From the NCBI GenBank assembly GCA_000508965.1, contig BAHV02000008.1:1-64000 (forward strand): a stretch of DNA of 64,000 nt, given 5' to 3'. A program made the position numbers and the translations under genes. This document shows positions 18,320 through 28,000 of this stretch, one piece after another (the first letter of the stretch is position 1; each line of letters starts with the position of its first letter). The notes under the pieces are model-generated. The model was not told the origin of the DNA and ran no database searches. It saw only the letters and a list, made by a program, of their open reading frames with translations. This DNA is from Dielma sp000508965 (lineage in GTDB: Bacteria; Bacillota_I; Bacilli_A; Erysipelotrichales; Erysipelotrichaceae).

Positions 18320-19285
18320 ATGTTAACAGAAATGATTAATAAAATTAAAGGCAAGGGAACTAAAATTGTATTCCCAGAAGGTAATGATGCCCGTGTATTA
18401 GAAGCTGCGATTCGTTTGAAGAACGATGAAATCCTGGCTCCGATCCTGCTTGGCAATATTGAGGAGATCAATGCGCTGGCTGCATCAAAGGGATGGAGTA
18501 CAGACGGCCTTGAAATGATTGATATCGCTCAAGATCCACGAATGGATGAATTTGTTGCGAAAATGGTTGAATTAAGAAAAGGTAAAATGGATGAAGAAGC
18601 ATGCCGTAAAGCATTGTCTAAATCTAATTACTTTGGCACTATGTTAGTAAAAATGGGCTTTGCTGACGGTTTAGTTGGCGGTGCTACTTATTCTACGGCG
18701 GATACTGTTCGCCCGGCTTTACAGTTGGTAAAGACAAAACCAGGCAGTAAGTTGGTATCAAGCTGCTTCATTCTGTTTAAGGATGATCAGAAACTGGCTA
18801 TGGGTGACTGCGCAATCAACATTGATCCAAGTGATGAGGATTTAGTTGAGATTGCGGTTGAAACTGCTAAGACGGCAAGAGTATTCGGCATTGAGCCTAA
18901 GGTTGGTTTATTGTCTTATTCGACAAAAGGCTCCGGCAAGGGTCCGGCTGTTGATAAGGTAGTCAGCGCATGCGAAAAGCTGGCAGCTATGGATTTAGAT
19001 TTTGATGTTGACGGTGAATTCCAATTTGACGCGGCCGTATCACCGGTTGTAGCTACTCAGAAGGCTCCGAATTCTAAAGTTGCCGGTCATTGCAATACAT
19101 TTGTATTCCCTAATATTGAGGCAGGTAACATCGGATATAAGATTGCTGCCCGTTTAGGCGGCTATGAAGCGGTAGGACCGATTCTGCAGGGATTAAACGC
19201 GCCGATCAACGATCTGTCACGCGGCTGTAATACTGAGGAAGTATATAAGCTGGCAATTATTACTGCGGCACAGAAATACATCTAA
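18320..19285 (+). CDS. pta: Phosphate acetyltransferase
   Basis: Interconverts acetyl-CoA and acetyl phosphate, the first step of acetate-linked ATP formation. 321 residues, the short bacterial form with only the PTA_PTB domain. It shows GNDARVLEAA near the N-terminus, GGATYSTADTVRPALQ (about 135), SYSTKGSGKG (about 195) and FPNIEAGNIGYK (about 270). TATAAT at about 18289 is a likely -10. The acetate kinase gene is not adjacent. Confidence 0.95.
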   Translation: MLTEMINKIKGKGTKIVFPEGNDARVLEAAIRLKNDEILAPILLGNIEEINALAASKGWSTDGLEMIDIAQDPRMDEFVAKMVELRKGKMDEEACRKALSKSNYFGTMLVKMGFADGLVGGATYSTADTVRPALQLVKTKPGSKLVSSCFILFKDDQKLAMGDCAINIDPSDEDLVEIAVETAKTARVFGIEPKVGLLSYSTKGSGKGPAVDKVVSACEKLAAMDLDFDVDGEFQFDAAVSPVVATQKAPNSKVAGHCNTFVFPNIEAGNIGYKIAARLGGYEAVGPILQGLNAPINDLSRGCNTEEVYKLAIITAAQKYI

Positions 19286-19298
19286 TAGAGAAATTAAG

Positions 19299-19337
19299 AA
19301 ACTGCTTTGGGTCTGGGGATCTGAAGCGGTTTTTTTC
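19299..19337 (+). terminator. Intrinsic terminator after pta
   Basis: AAACTGCTT pairs with AAGCGGTTT (one G-T), followed by a T run. Confidence 0.83.
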
Positions 19338-19438
19338 TGTTATTTTATAAAGAAAATGAATTGTTTTTGAATTCTTAAGGTCGCATTTAACGTTATAAGC
19401 ATTTATATTCCATATTCAAAAGATATTTTTTGTGAAAG

Positions 19439-19618
19439 GCCGAAGATTTAATTGTATATTTAAGTGAATTTGCGGATTATTCATTTGACACTAAAGATAA
19501 GGTCTTTAGCTTAGAGGATTACGTTGAAAACTTAGGTTTATCGTTCTGGCGTGAACAGGGATTTCATTCAAAATCGCTTAATGATCCTGAGTGTCTGTCA
19601 AAGAACCCGGAGAATTAA
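19439..19618 (+). pseudogene. Gene remnant, C-terminal fragment without a start
   Basis: About 59 codons of protein-like sequence (acidic, with FSLEDYVENLGL and a stop at 19616), immediately preceded by a TGA and with no ATG, GTG or TTG near its beginning. There is no ribosome site. It looks like the tail of a deleted gene. I do not recognise the family. Confidence 0.4.
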
Positions 19619-19757
19619 GAAGATAAGAGAAAATATTTGCATTTTCAAATAATGAGAACGGATAGGGAAATTTTAATTAGGATTTTATCAATAAGTTGGC
19701 AATTATAAGGACTCTGAGGCAGTTTTTTGTTGCTTTTAACCTTTTTAAAAAAGTGAA

Positions 19758-19794
19758 TTAGGGAATTATAATTACTAAAATTATAATTCCCTAA
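19758..19794. repeat. Perfect 16-bp inverted repeat
   Basis: TTAGGGAATTATAATT (19758-19773) and its exact reverse complement (19779-19794) flank the 5-nt loop ACTAA. There is no T run on either side, so it is not a standard terminator. It lies in the 0.9-kb non-coding stretch before glgC and could be a protein-binding site, an RNA-stability hairpin or a trace of a small mobile element. Confidence 0.8.
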
Positions 19795-19848
19795 AGAAGT
19801 GAGGTATTAGCAGAACTGTTTGAACTATAAGTGAAATAAGCAAACATG

Positions 19849-19889
19849 AAACAACAATGAATTACAGATTTGGTCTTGTTGTTTTTTTT
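19849..19889 (+). terminator. Orphan intrinsic terminator
   Basis: AAACAACAA/TTGTTGTTT stem across an 18-nt loop, followed by a T run. No gene ends nearby, so it may close a small transcript running through 19620-19850 or be a remnant. Apart from the remnant, the inverted repeat and this element, I see nothing else in 19338-20250. Confidence 0.6.
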
Positions 19890-20250
19890 GTTTGGCATCT
19901 GCTTATGATGCATAAAATTTCTGAAAGAAAATCAAAATTTGACATTCTATCAGATTATTTTATGCATATAGTAGAATGATCTGAACTTTCTCTTTTACAT
20001 AACACATGGGAATGAAATCCTCATGAAAAATTTGGGAATTATCAGATAAAAAGATAATAAGCCCATTAAATCAGTCGTTTTGAGAATAGAAAAAATTAGG
20101 CATAGGAAATATTAGGATTTAATGCATTCTTTTAATTATCGCTTTTTCATGTAAGGGTTTACAAATTTTCCACTTTTGGCGTGAAAAGGGTAGAAATCTT
20201 TGCACAAATTAGCTATACTATATCTAAGAAAGATCCGGGGGGATTTAATT

Positions 20251-21381
20251 ATGAGACAACAAAATATGTTAGCTATGATCCTGGCAGGCGGGCGTGGAAC
20301 ACGCTTGGAAGCTCTGACTAAGAAAGTAGCAAAGCCAGCTGTTTTCTACGGCGGTAAATATCGAATCATCGATTTCCCGTTAAGCAACTGTGCTAACTCA
20401 GGCATTGACATCGTCGGTGTACTGACGCAATATGAATCAGTTCTTCTTAATTCATATGTTGCAGGCGGAACGCACTGGGGCCTAGATGCCAAAGACAGTG
20501 GCGTATTTGTACTGCCGCCGCGTGAAAAAGATCAGACTGAATTCAATGTTTATCGAGGAACAGCTGATGCGATTACACAAAATATCGATTTTATCGATGG
20601 TTACAATCCGGAATATGTACTGATTTTATCAGGTGATCATATTTACAAGATGAACTATGCAAAAATGCTGGCTCATCATAAAGCCTGCAACGCAGATTGT
20701 ACGATTGCAGTATTGCCGGTGCCGATGAAGGAAGCAAGCCGATTCGGTATCATGAATACGGATGAAACTGACCGTATTATTGAGTTTGAGGAAAAACCGG
20801 CTCAGCCTAAGAGCAATCTTGCTTCAATGGGCATTTACATCTTTAATTGGAAGCTGCTTCGTAAAATGTTAGTAGCTGATGACGCAAATCCTAACTCAAA
20901 GCATGACTTTGGCAAAGACATTATTCCTACCATGCTGAATGACGGCAAACGTTTGTTTGCTTGGAGCTTCAGCGGTTATTGGAAGGATGTTGGAACGATT
21001 GACAGTCTTTGGGAAGCCAATATGGACTTGCTTAATAAAAATAATGAATTGGATCTGAATGATCCTGACTGGAAAATTTATACACAGGATTCTGCAGCGC
21101 GTCCGCATACGATCTGTGATCATGGATCAGTTTCACGAGCCTTTATCAATCAGGGCTGTGTGATTGACGGTAAAGTGAAGAATTCAGTATTATTTACAAA
21201 TGTTAAGGTTGAAAAAGATGCGGTTGTAAATGATGCTGTTGTATTCCCTAACGTCGAAATCGGCGAAGGGGCAGTAATTAACCGAGTTATTATTGCGGAA
21301 GGTATTAAGATTGCTGCCGGTGCCGTTGTTGGTGATCCGAAGAGCGATAAGATTGAATTAATCGCTAAAAATGTGAGGTGA
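20251..21381 (+). CDS. glgC: Glucose-1-phosphate adenylyltransferase, catalytic subunit
   Basis: Makes ADP-glucose from glucose 1-phosphate and ATP, the committed step of glycogen synthesis. The ATG at 20251, 6 nt after a GGGGGG ribosome site, is chosen over an in-frame ATG 51 bp upstream that lacks one. About 376 residues: nucleotide-binding LAGGRGTRLEALTKKVAKPA at the N-terminus, the RGTADAITQN loop, SGDHIYKMNY with the catalytic Asp, FEEKP, and a C-terminal left-handed beta-helix with hexapeptide repeats. Followed after 7 bp by glgD, with which it forms the heteromeric enzyme of Bacillota. Confidence 0.96.
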   Translation: MRQQNMLAMILAGGRGTRLEALTKKVAKPAVFYGGKYRIIDFPLSNCANSGIDIVGVLTQYESVLLNSYVAGGTHWGLDAKDSGVFVLPPREKDQTEFNVYRGTADAITQNIDFIDGYNPEYVLILSGDHIYKMNYAKMLAHHKACNADCTIAVLPVPMKEASRFGIMNTDETDRIIEFEEKPAQPKSNLASMGIYIFNWKLLRKMLVADDANPNSKHDFGKDIIPTMLNDGKRLFAWSFSGYWKDVGTIDSLWEANMDLLNKNNELDLNDPDWKIYTQDSAARPHTICDHGSVSRAFINQGCVIDGKVKNSVLFTNVKVEKDAVVNDAVVFPNVEIGEGAVINRVIIAEGIKIAAGAVVGDPKSDKIELIAKNVR

Positions 21382-21388
21382 GCAGGAT

Positions 21389-22504
21389 ATGTGTAACGCT
21401 TTAGGTATTGTCACCTTTCCAGGTGCTAATGTTCAGGTAAATGGTTTAGAAGAATATCGTCCGGTGGGAGCTTTCTCATTCCTGGGCCGTTATCGTATGC
21501 TTGATTTTCCGATTTCTAATATGACGAATTCAGGTATTGAACAAATTCAGGTTTATTTAAAAGAAAAGCCTCGTTCTGTAATTGAACATTTAGGAACAGG
21601 CCGCCATTACAATATTAATTCAAAGCGCGGTGGTTTAAGAATTTTGTATGGTGAAAACAAACCGGAATCAAGTTTTTATAACCATGATATCGCAAGCTTT
21701 AAGGCTAATTTGAGTTATATCGAAGGTGCTAATTTCCAATATGTTATTTTGGCGCCAAGCTATATGGTTTACAGCATGGATTATGATAAGCTGCTGAATG
21801 AGCATATTGAGAGCGGTGCTGATGTAACAGTTGTATATAAGAGTGTTGATAATGCTAAAACTAACTTTATCAATTGTGATACATTGAATTTGAATAAGCA
21901 AAAAGGTGTATTGTCTATTGATAAGAACCGCGGGAATTATAAAGCACGCAATATTTCAATGGAAACATATGTATTGTCTAAAGAATTGTTTATCGATTTA
22001 ATACAGAAAGCTGTTAAAACCAGTTCTCTGTATTGGTTCAGAGATATTCTGAATGATGAATGCTCTGAACTGGATGTACGAGGTTATTCATTCCGTGGTT
22101 ATCTGGCGGCTATCACTGATCTTACTGCTTATTATGAAGCAAATATGGAATTGATCAATATTGATACAGCAAATCAGATTTTCATGGAAGATTGGCCAAT
22201 CTATACACGTACTAATGATTCTGCGCCTACTCACTATACGGATACATCTTCTGTAATGCATGCAGTGATTTCTAATGGCTGCCGCATTGAGGGAACTGTT
22301 GAGAATAGTGTTATCGGACGCGGCTGTACAATCAAAGCGGGTGCTATTGTGAAGAACAGCGTTGTTTTGCCAGGCTGCTACATCGGTGAAGATGTTATTC
22401 TGGATAACGTTGTTGTAGATAAGAAAGCAAGAATCACACGTATGAAAGAAGTAGTAGGTATCTGCGGCTCTCCTGCGTATGTTCGGAGAGGAGATAAAAT
22501 CTAA
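21389..22504 (+). CDS. glgD: Glucose-1-phosphate adenylyltransferase subunit GlgD
   Basis: The non-catalytic or regulatory partner of GlgC. 371 residues with the same two-domain layout, but the GlgC phosphate-binding GGRGTRL loop is absent, replaced near residue 10 by FPGANVQVNG. DFPISNMTNSGI and a beta-helix C-terminus are kept. In other Bacillota GlgD raises GlgC activity (family knowledge). Its stop codon overlaps the glgA start (TAATG), indicating translational coupling. Confidence 0.94.
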   Translation: MCNALGIVTFPGANVQVNGLEEYRPVGAFSFLGRYRMLDFPISNMTNSGIEQIQVYLKEKPRSVIEHLGTGRHYNINSKRGGLRILYGENKPESSFYNHDIASFKANLSYIEGANFQYVILAPSYMVYSMDYDKLLNEHIESGADVTVVYKSVDNAKTNFINCDTLNLNKQKGVLSIDKNRGNYKARNISMETYVLSKELFIDLIQKAVKTSSLYWFRDILNDECSELDVRGYSFRGYLAAITDLTAYYEANMELINIDTANQIFMEDWPIYTRTNDSAPTHYTDTSSVMHAVISNGCRIEGTVENSVIGRGCTIKAGAIVKNSVVLPGCYIGEDVILDNVVVDKKARITRMKEVVGICGSPAYVRRGDKI

Positions 22505-23943
22505 TGGAAAGAATTCTGCTTGTAGCTGCTGAGGGACTGCCTTTTGTTAAGAGCGGTGGATTGGCGGATGTAATTGGTTCGCTGCCCTATGAGTTTAAGA
22601 AAAAAGGGTATGATGTTCGGGTAGTTTTACCGATGTATCGTAAAATCGCGTTGAACTGGCGTGATAAGATGACACATCTGCGTTCATATACGGTTAGTAT
22701 CAATTATTCAGAAACACCGGTTAATTTGTATTATTACATCCTTGACGGTGTAACATTCTACTTTATTGAGAATGCTGGTTATTTTGAAAGAGAAGGACTG
22801 TATGGCTATATTGATGATGGTGAGCGTTTTGCTTACTATCAGAAGGCTGTTCTTGAAATGTGCAATCAGTTGGATTATTTCCCTGATATTATGCACACTC
22901 ATGACTGGCATACAGGTATGATTCCTGCAATGTGCAAAGAAAATTACAATCATGATCCAAGATATCGTCATATTAAACATGTTTATACCATTCATAATCT
23001 AGCCTATCAGGGTAATTTCCCGGTTGAAATGCTGGAGCCTTGTTTAGGATTAGGACATTATGTATTTGATAATGGTAATGTTCGTTTTGACGGCGGTATC
23101 AGCTTCATGAAATCAGGTATTGTTTATGCCGATAAAGTAACAACCGTATCTCCGTCTTATGCACAGGAAATCAAGACTCCGCAGTACGGCGAGCATCTTG
23201 AAACGGTTTTGCGTTATCGTGAACCAGATTTGTGCGGTATTGTAAATGGTATCGATATTAATCTGTGGAATCCTAAAACAGACAATCTGATTGCATCGAA
23301 TTATACCCTGACGACTTATAAAAAAGGCAAGGGTAAGAATAAGACAGAATTGCAAAAGGAACTTGGTTTAACGGTTGATGAAAATGTAATGCTGATTAGT
23401 GTAGTATCACGTCTGACATGGCAAAAGGGTATTTATTTGATGATTGAACAATTATTTAATATTTGCTCACAGCCAATTCAGTTAGTCGTTCTAGGCAGCG
23501 GTGAAGCGGGCCTTGAGGAAAAACTGCGTGAAGCAGAACATGCTAATAAGGGTAAGGTATGCTTCTACTGCGGATATAATGAGGCATTATCTCATAAAAT
23601 CTATGCAGCTTCAGATTTATTTCTGATGCCGTCGCTGTTTGAACCATGCGGTATTTCTCAGTTGATTTCAATGCGTTATGGTACACTGCCTCTGGTTAGA
23701 GAAACAGGTGGTCTTCGTGATACAGTACATGCCTATAATGAATACACTCAGGAAGGAAATGGCTTCAGTTTTACGAATTATAACAGCAATGATATGATGC
23801 ATGTTTTGTGGGAGGCAATTGATGTCTACTACAACCGTCCGGATATGTGGAAACAGATCGTTAAGAATGCGATGAAGACCGATGTATCTTGGTCTACATC
23901 AGCTGAATTCTATCTTGGCGTATTCCGCGAAATCGCCGGATAA
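22504..23943 (+). CDS. glgA: Glycogen synthase (ADP-glucose type, GT5)
   Basis: Elongates alpha-1,4-glucan using the ADP-glucose made by GlgC/GlgD. 479 residues of GT-B fold. The ADP-binding KSGGLADVIGSLP motif is at about 17-29, HTHDWHTG near 134, SRLTWQKG near 300 and the C-terminal EPCGISQLI near 378. It is the last gene of glgCDA, with a one-base overlap to glgD. Confidence 0.96.
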   Translation: MERILLVAAEGLPFVKSGGLADVIGSLPYEFKKKGYDVRVVLPMYRKIALNWRDKMTHLRSYTVSINYSETPVNLYYYILDGVTFYFIENAGYFEREGLYGYIDDGERFAYYQKAVLEMCNQLDYFPDIMHTHDWHTGMIPAMCKENYNHDPRYRHIKHVYTIHNLAYQGNFPVEMLEPCLGLGHYVFDNGNVRFDGGISFMKSGIVYADKVTTVSPSYAQEIKTPQYGEHLETVLRYREPDLCGIVNGIDINLWNPKTDNLIASNYTLTTYKKGKGKNKTELQKELGLTVDENVMLISVVSRLTWQKGIYLMIEQLFNICSQPIQLVVLGSGEAGLEEKLREAEHANKGKVCFYCGYNEALSHKIYAASDLFLMPSLFEPCGISQLISMRYGTLPLVRETGGLRDTVHAYNEYTQEGNGFSFTNYNSNDMMHVLWEAIDVYYNRPDMWKQIVKNAMKTDVSWSTSAEFYLGVFREIAG

Positions 23944-23954
23944 ATTTCGATTCA

Positions 23955-23985
23955 GAGGGTCTCACTGTAAAGTGGGATCTTTTTT
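23955..23985 (+). terminator. Intrinsic terminator of glgCDA
   Basis: GGGTCTCAC pairs with GTGGGATCT (with G-T pairs) across a 6-nt loop, followed by seven T. Confidence 0.8.
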
Positions 23986-24064
23986 TATATTAGCGAAAGG
24001 ATTGACTAAATTCATTGAACAAGTAATAATGATAATTAGATAATGAATCGGAGAGGAATGGCTC

Positions 24065-24814
24065 ATGAAAAAGAAAATATTCATAATGTTGGAATTGCTG
24101 CTGGCAGGAGTGTTTGTTTTCAGTGCTTATAAAATAATGGTAATGAGTCAGAAAAGCAACGATTCTGAATCTTATTATAATAAAATCAGAAATATCCAGT
24201 ATAATGAACAGATCCATGATCAAGTATCACCTGTTGAAGAGATTCCATATAAAAAAGTATTGCAGGATCTGAAGGCAAGCAATGATGATGTTTTAGGATG
24301 GATCAAAATTGAAGAAACGAAAGTGGATTATCCGTTGGCTGCCGGTATAGATAATGCTTATTATTTAAGTCATTTGATTGATAAAACGGTAAACGAGTAC
24401 GGTTCAATTTTTATGGATATGCGTAATAGTTCAGATTTCAGTGATCGTCATACGGTACTTTATGGACATAATGCCCTTAATGGCACGATGTTTGGCTCAT
24501 TAAAAAAATATAATGACGATGCTTATTTAAAAGAACATCCTTTCATAACTGTCTATCAGGAGAATCAAATGCTTGTTTATGAAGTGTTTGGCGCTAAAGA
24601 GATAAATGTGACATCAGATATATATAAATTTGATTTCATTAATGAGGACGCGTTTACTGAATTTACTCAAGCATTATGCACTCAACTGAATGTTGATGCT
24701 GAACTGGACAGTGAGGATCAGATTTTAACACTTTCAACATGTACAGACTTTAATGATTCAAAACGATTTATTGTCTGCGCAAAGCTTATCGAAGTAAAAT
24801 CAAACAATAATTAA
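24065..24814 (+). CDS. srtB: Class B sortase
   Basis: A membrane-anchored cysteine transpeptidase that attaches surface proteins to the cell wall. 249 residues: an N-terminal membrane anchor (about 5-27), then the sortase barrel with catalytic His in LYGHN (about 136), Cys in TLSTCT (about 226) and Arg in SKRFIVCAKL (about 236). GWIKIEETKVDYPL is the usual first-strand motif. AGAGGAAT precedes the start. The likely substrate is the large surface protein encoded next. Possible promoter hexamers occur in 24002-24044, but I cannot choose between them. Confidence 0.92.
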   Translation: MKKKIFIMLELLLAGVFVFSAYKIMVMSQKSNDSESYYNKIRNIQYNEQIHDQVSPVEEIPYKKVLQDLKASNDDVLGWIKIEETKVDYPLAAGIDNAYYLSHLIDKTVNEYGSIFMDMRNSSDFSDRHTVLYGHNALNGTMFGSLKKYNDDAYLKEHPFITVYQENQMLVYEVFGAKEINVTSDIYKFDFINEDAFTEFTQALCTQLNVDAELDSEDQILTLSTCTDFNDSKRFIVCAKLIEVKSNNN

Positions 24815-24848
24815 GACATGCTTACAAAATCCGGCATGTCTTTTTATT
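24813..24848 (+). terminator. Intrinsic terminator after the sortase gene
   Basis: AGACATGC/GCATGTCT stem with 12-nt loop and T-rich tail. The sortase and adhesin genes are therefore probably separate transcripts. The rest of 24849-25088 contains two further short hairpins (TTCCGC/GCGGAA near 24940 and AAAAGC/GCTTTT near 24975) and a TATAAT at 25036-25041. Confidence 0.85.
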
Positions 24849-25088
24849 TGTTAAGGGATGAGCAAATAATTTGAAGATTGTTTGATTGTGGACTATAATC
24901 AATCATTTATGCTTTTTTAATGCTGAAAATAGGCGTGTTCCGCCGTTTTGCCGATAAAGCGGAAAATACTCGAAAAGCTGCAAATAACGGCTTTTAAACG
25001 GAATTTATAGGAAAAACATGGGAATGAAAATTTAGTATAATATAGATGTAATCAAAAGAAACAATAAATATAAAAAAGGAGGTATAAC

Positions 25089-28000
25089 ATGAAGCAGAAC
25101 AGAATAACAAAAAGAATTTTAGCAGTTATGATGTCATTTCTCATGGCCTTCTCATCGATACAGGGTTATGTAAAAGCGGAAACTGAATCAATGAATACAG
25201 AAAATGAAGAAGAAGTAATAAGTGTTAATGATCCAGAAGAAGAGTTAGACCCGGATTTTAATGTTGAATCAGAAGATGAGGAAGATAGTAAAAAAGATTT
25301 AGAAGATGATATCATCGATGATTCGGCAACCGGCAGTGACACTGAAGTAAAAGAACCGGCGGCTACTGACAGTGATAGTATTGATCCGGCAACCGGCAGT
25401 GATGTTGAAGAAAACACAGAAGACATAATCACTCCTGATACAGATTTCGTATGGGAAGATGTAGAAGGTGCTCAGATTTACGGCTTGTTAGGAATGCAAT
25501 ATTACATGCGAAGTAATTTTGTACTTTCAAATGACGGCAATGATATTTCAAATATGATTGAAATATCATCGGCAAAGGCATCGCTGAATGGTGTGACAAT
25601 TCAGCAGGGAAATGATTATACCGTTAAGGGTGGTTCTACATTTGAATTTAAATTTGAATGGCAGCCAGCCAATGCTGATCAAACAATTCATGCTAATGAT
25701 TATTTCACAATAGATATCGCAACGATTTCTGGATTACAGTACAGCAAGCAAACTGCTAAGACGGCTTTGCGTATCTCCGGTATTAAAGTCGGAGATTATT
25801 ATTTGACTTATGAGAATAATGAATTGAAGTTTCATATTGAATTTAATGAAAACATCGAATACTTTCAAGACATCAGCGGTTTCTTTAAAGGCAGTTCAAC
25901 ATTTAAAGATGTAACTGACACAACTGTAAATGAATTCACTTTCATGGACGGATATCAGGGAGAATTGACCGTAAAGGAAAAACCGGAGATTATAATTCCG
26001 CCAAGTACACCGAGCGGTACAGCATGGAAACCAAGCTTGCCCAATGATTTTAATAAAAATGAAAAACCTTCATTAAAAAAGGATGTCAAATGGTTCGGTA
26101 ATGATGCACATCGAATTGAATATCGTGCAGGCTTTTTTGAATTAATCAAACAATATGAAGATGGAGAACCATTTCAAGGTCAAACTTATGAGAATGTGAT
26201 TCTTGTTGATGAATTAGACGCTAATCAAAAATATGTTAATTACACCGGCGGCGCGCCTTTCTTTATTGAAATACCGATTTTCTATTATGGAACTAAAAAT
26301 GCCGTTGGTTATTTGGGTACAGGTAATGAAGAAGTAGTATTCAAATCTGGAACACAAGCTGCTAATCAGCCAGGTATGACAAGCAGTTCAATTAATATTA
26401 ATAGCAGTAATTTTACTCAATTTACAAGTAATGACGGTGATGTAGAAGCATTAGTTGAAAGTACACCAAAAAGTTGGGGCATTGTAATAACGCCGGCTAA
26501 TACACAAAAATTAATTATTAATTTTGGGAAATTAGGTTCTTTAGACAATGACGCGATTACAATGAATGATATAAATAATGGCTGGCGGTTAAATAAATAT
26601 TTTGAAGAATTGCAAACTAGGATAAAGACGGCTAAGCAAAATATTGATAAATATGAAAATGATTCAAATTCACCAATGGCTTTGCTTCAGACACGATTAA
26701 CTAGTCTTGAGACTAATTATAGAAAAAATGATCCATCACTCGCTTATATTGATGAGCTTAATGCATTTATTAAAGCAGCTCAGGATTATGCCGATGATTC
26801 TACAATCGAACCAGTGCCAGATTTGAATGTCAAAATTCAAGAAACAGCACCTAATGCTTCTGCTGATGTATTAGTATCTTTAAAGAATTATCGTAAGGAT
26901 GTTGATTTATATGTTAATAACAAAGCTGCTTATATTCAAAAATGGCAGGATAAGATTGATATTTATGAAAAAACGATAGAGTATTATATTCCTGAAGAGA
27001 TTCGAAACAATGCAGATAAAAATGCAGATGCACCAGTTTATGGATTTATTATTAAATATTGTACTGAAGTCACAAATTTATCACAGGCTACGGTGACAAA
27101 TAATGTGACGGTTAAGACGGGTACTGTAGAATATGAAAGCAGTATTATCGCAAAGCATAACTTTACTGCCGGTATCAAAGGTAATTATATCAATGGCGAT
27201 GTTGTTTTAGTTAAAGCTGACAGTAAGTACGAATATAGTGAAGAAAATTTAGGTAATACGGCAGTTAAGGGCATGAAGGGTGTTGAATTTGAAGTTTATG
27301 AAAAAGGTTCTGATACACCGCTTCAATTAATGATGGCTTCAGACGGACACTATGTTTATATTGCAGGTAATCATACAGGTGATGAGAAATTTACTCAGAC
27401 TTTGGTTACCGATGCTAATGGCGCAATTGCCATCAGTTCATTACCATCAATGGGTAATTACTATTTCAAAGAAGTAAGTAATCCAAATGGATATTATGCA
27501 GGTCAGAATGCAATGATTCCTTTCACTGTTGATAAAAATCAAATTACTTATAAGCTTGCGGAAAATGTTGCTCGTGCAATTACACTAACTAAAGTTGACG
27601 GTGATAATAACGAAGCTTTAGAAAAAGTTGAATTTGCATTGTATGATCAAGCGACTGACAGTGAATTGACCGGCTTCACTAAATCTGAAGGTGCATATAT
27701 CTATGATCAAAAAGGCAGCGCAAAACTGCTTACTGATGCTAAGGGTATGCTTCAGATTCGTAATCTGCCGGCAGGCAGCTTCTATTTAAAGGAAGTTGCG
27801 CCTTTAGTGGGTTATAAGCCATTAGAAGGTACAAGCAATTATTTCCCATTTGATTTAACCTTGGATTTGCCTAAAGATGGCGGTAAAATTATTGAAATCA
27901 ATAATGGCAATGCAATTAAAAATTATAAAGAAGATGTTAAAGAACAGCTGTATGAATTAATGGTTATTAAAAAGGGCAGTGATGATGTTGTACTGCCGAA

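Noticed and set aside
19690..19735. Partial duplication of the pta 3' end
   Set aside because: Only short words match (GGCAATTAT, a Gly/Ala-rich stretch and a T run); not enough to claim a duplication.
20200..20250. Longer GlgC with 17 extra N-terminal residues
   Set aside because: No ribosome site at 20200, whereas the ATG at 20251 follows GGGGGG and gives the usual GlgC start.
25166..25432. Ser-rich leftward frame inside the adhesin gene
   Set aside because: It is the complement of the acidic Asp/Glu/Ser linker of the adhesin. No ribosome site.
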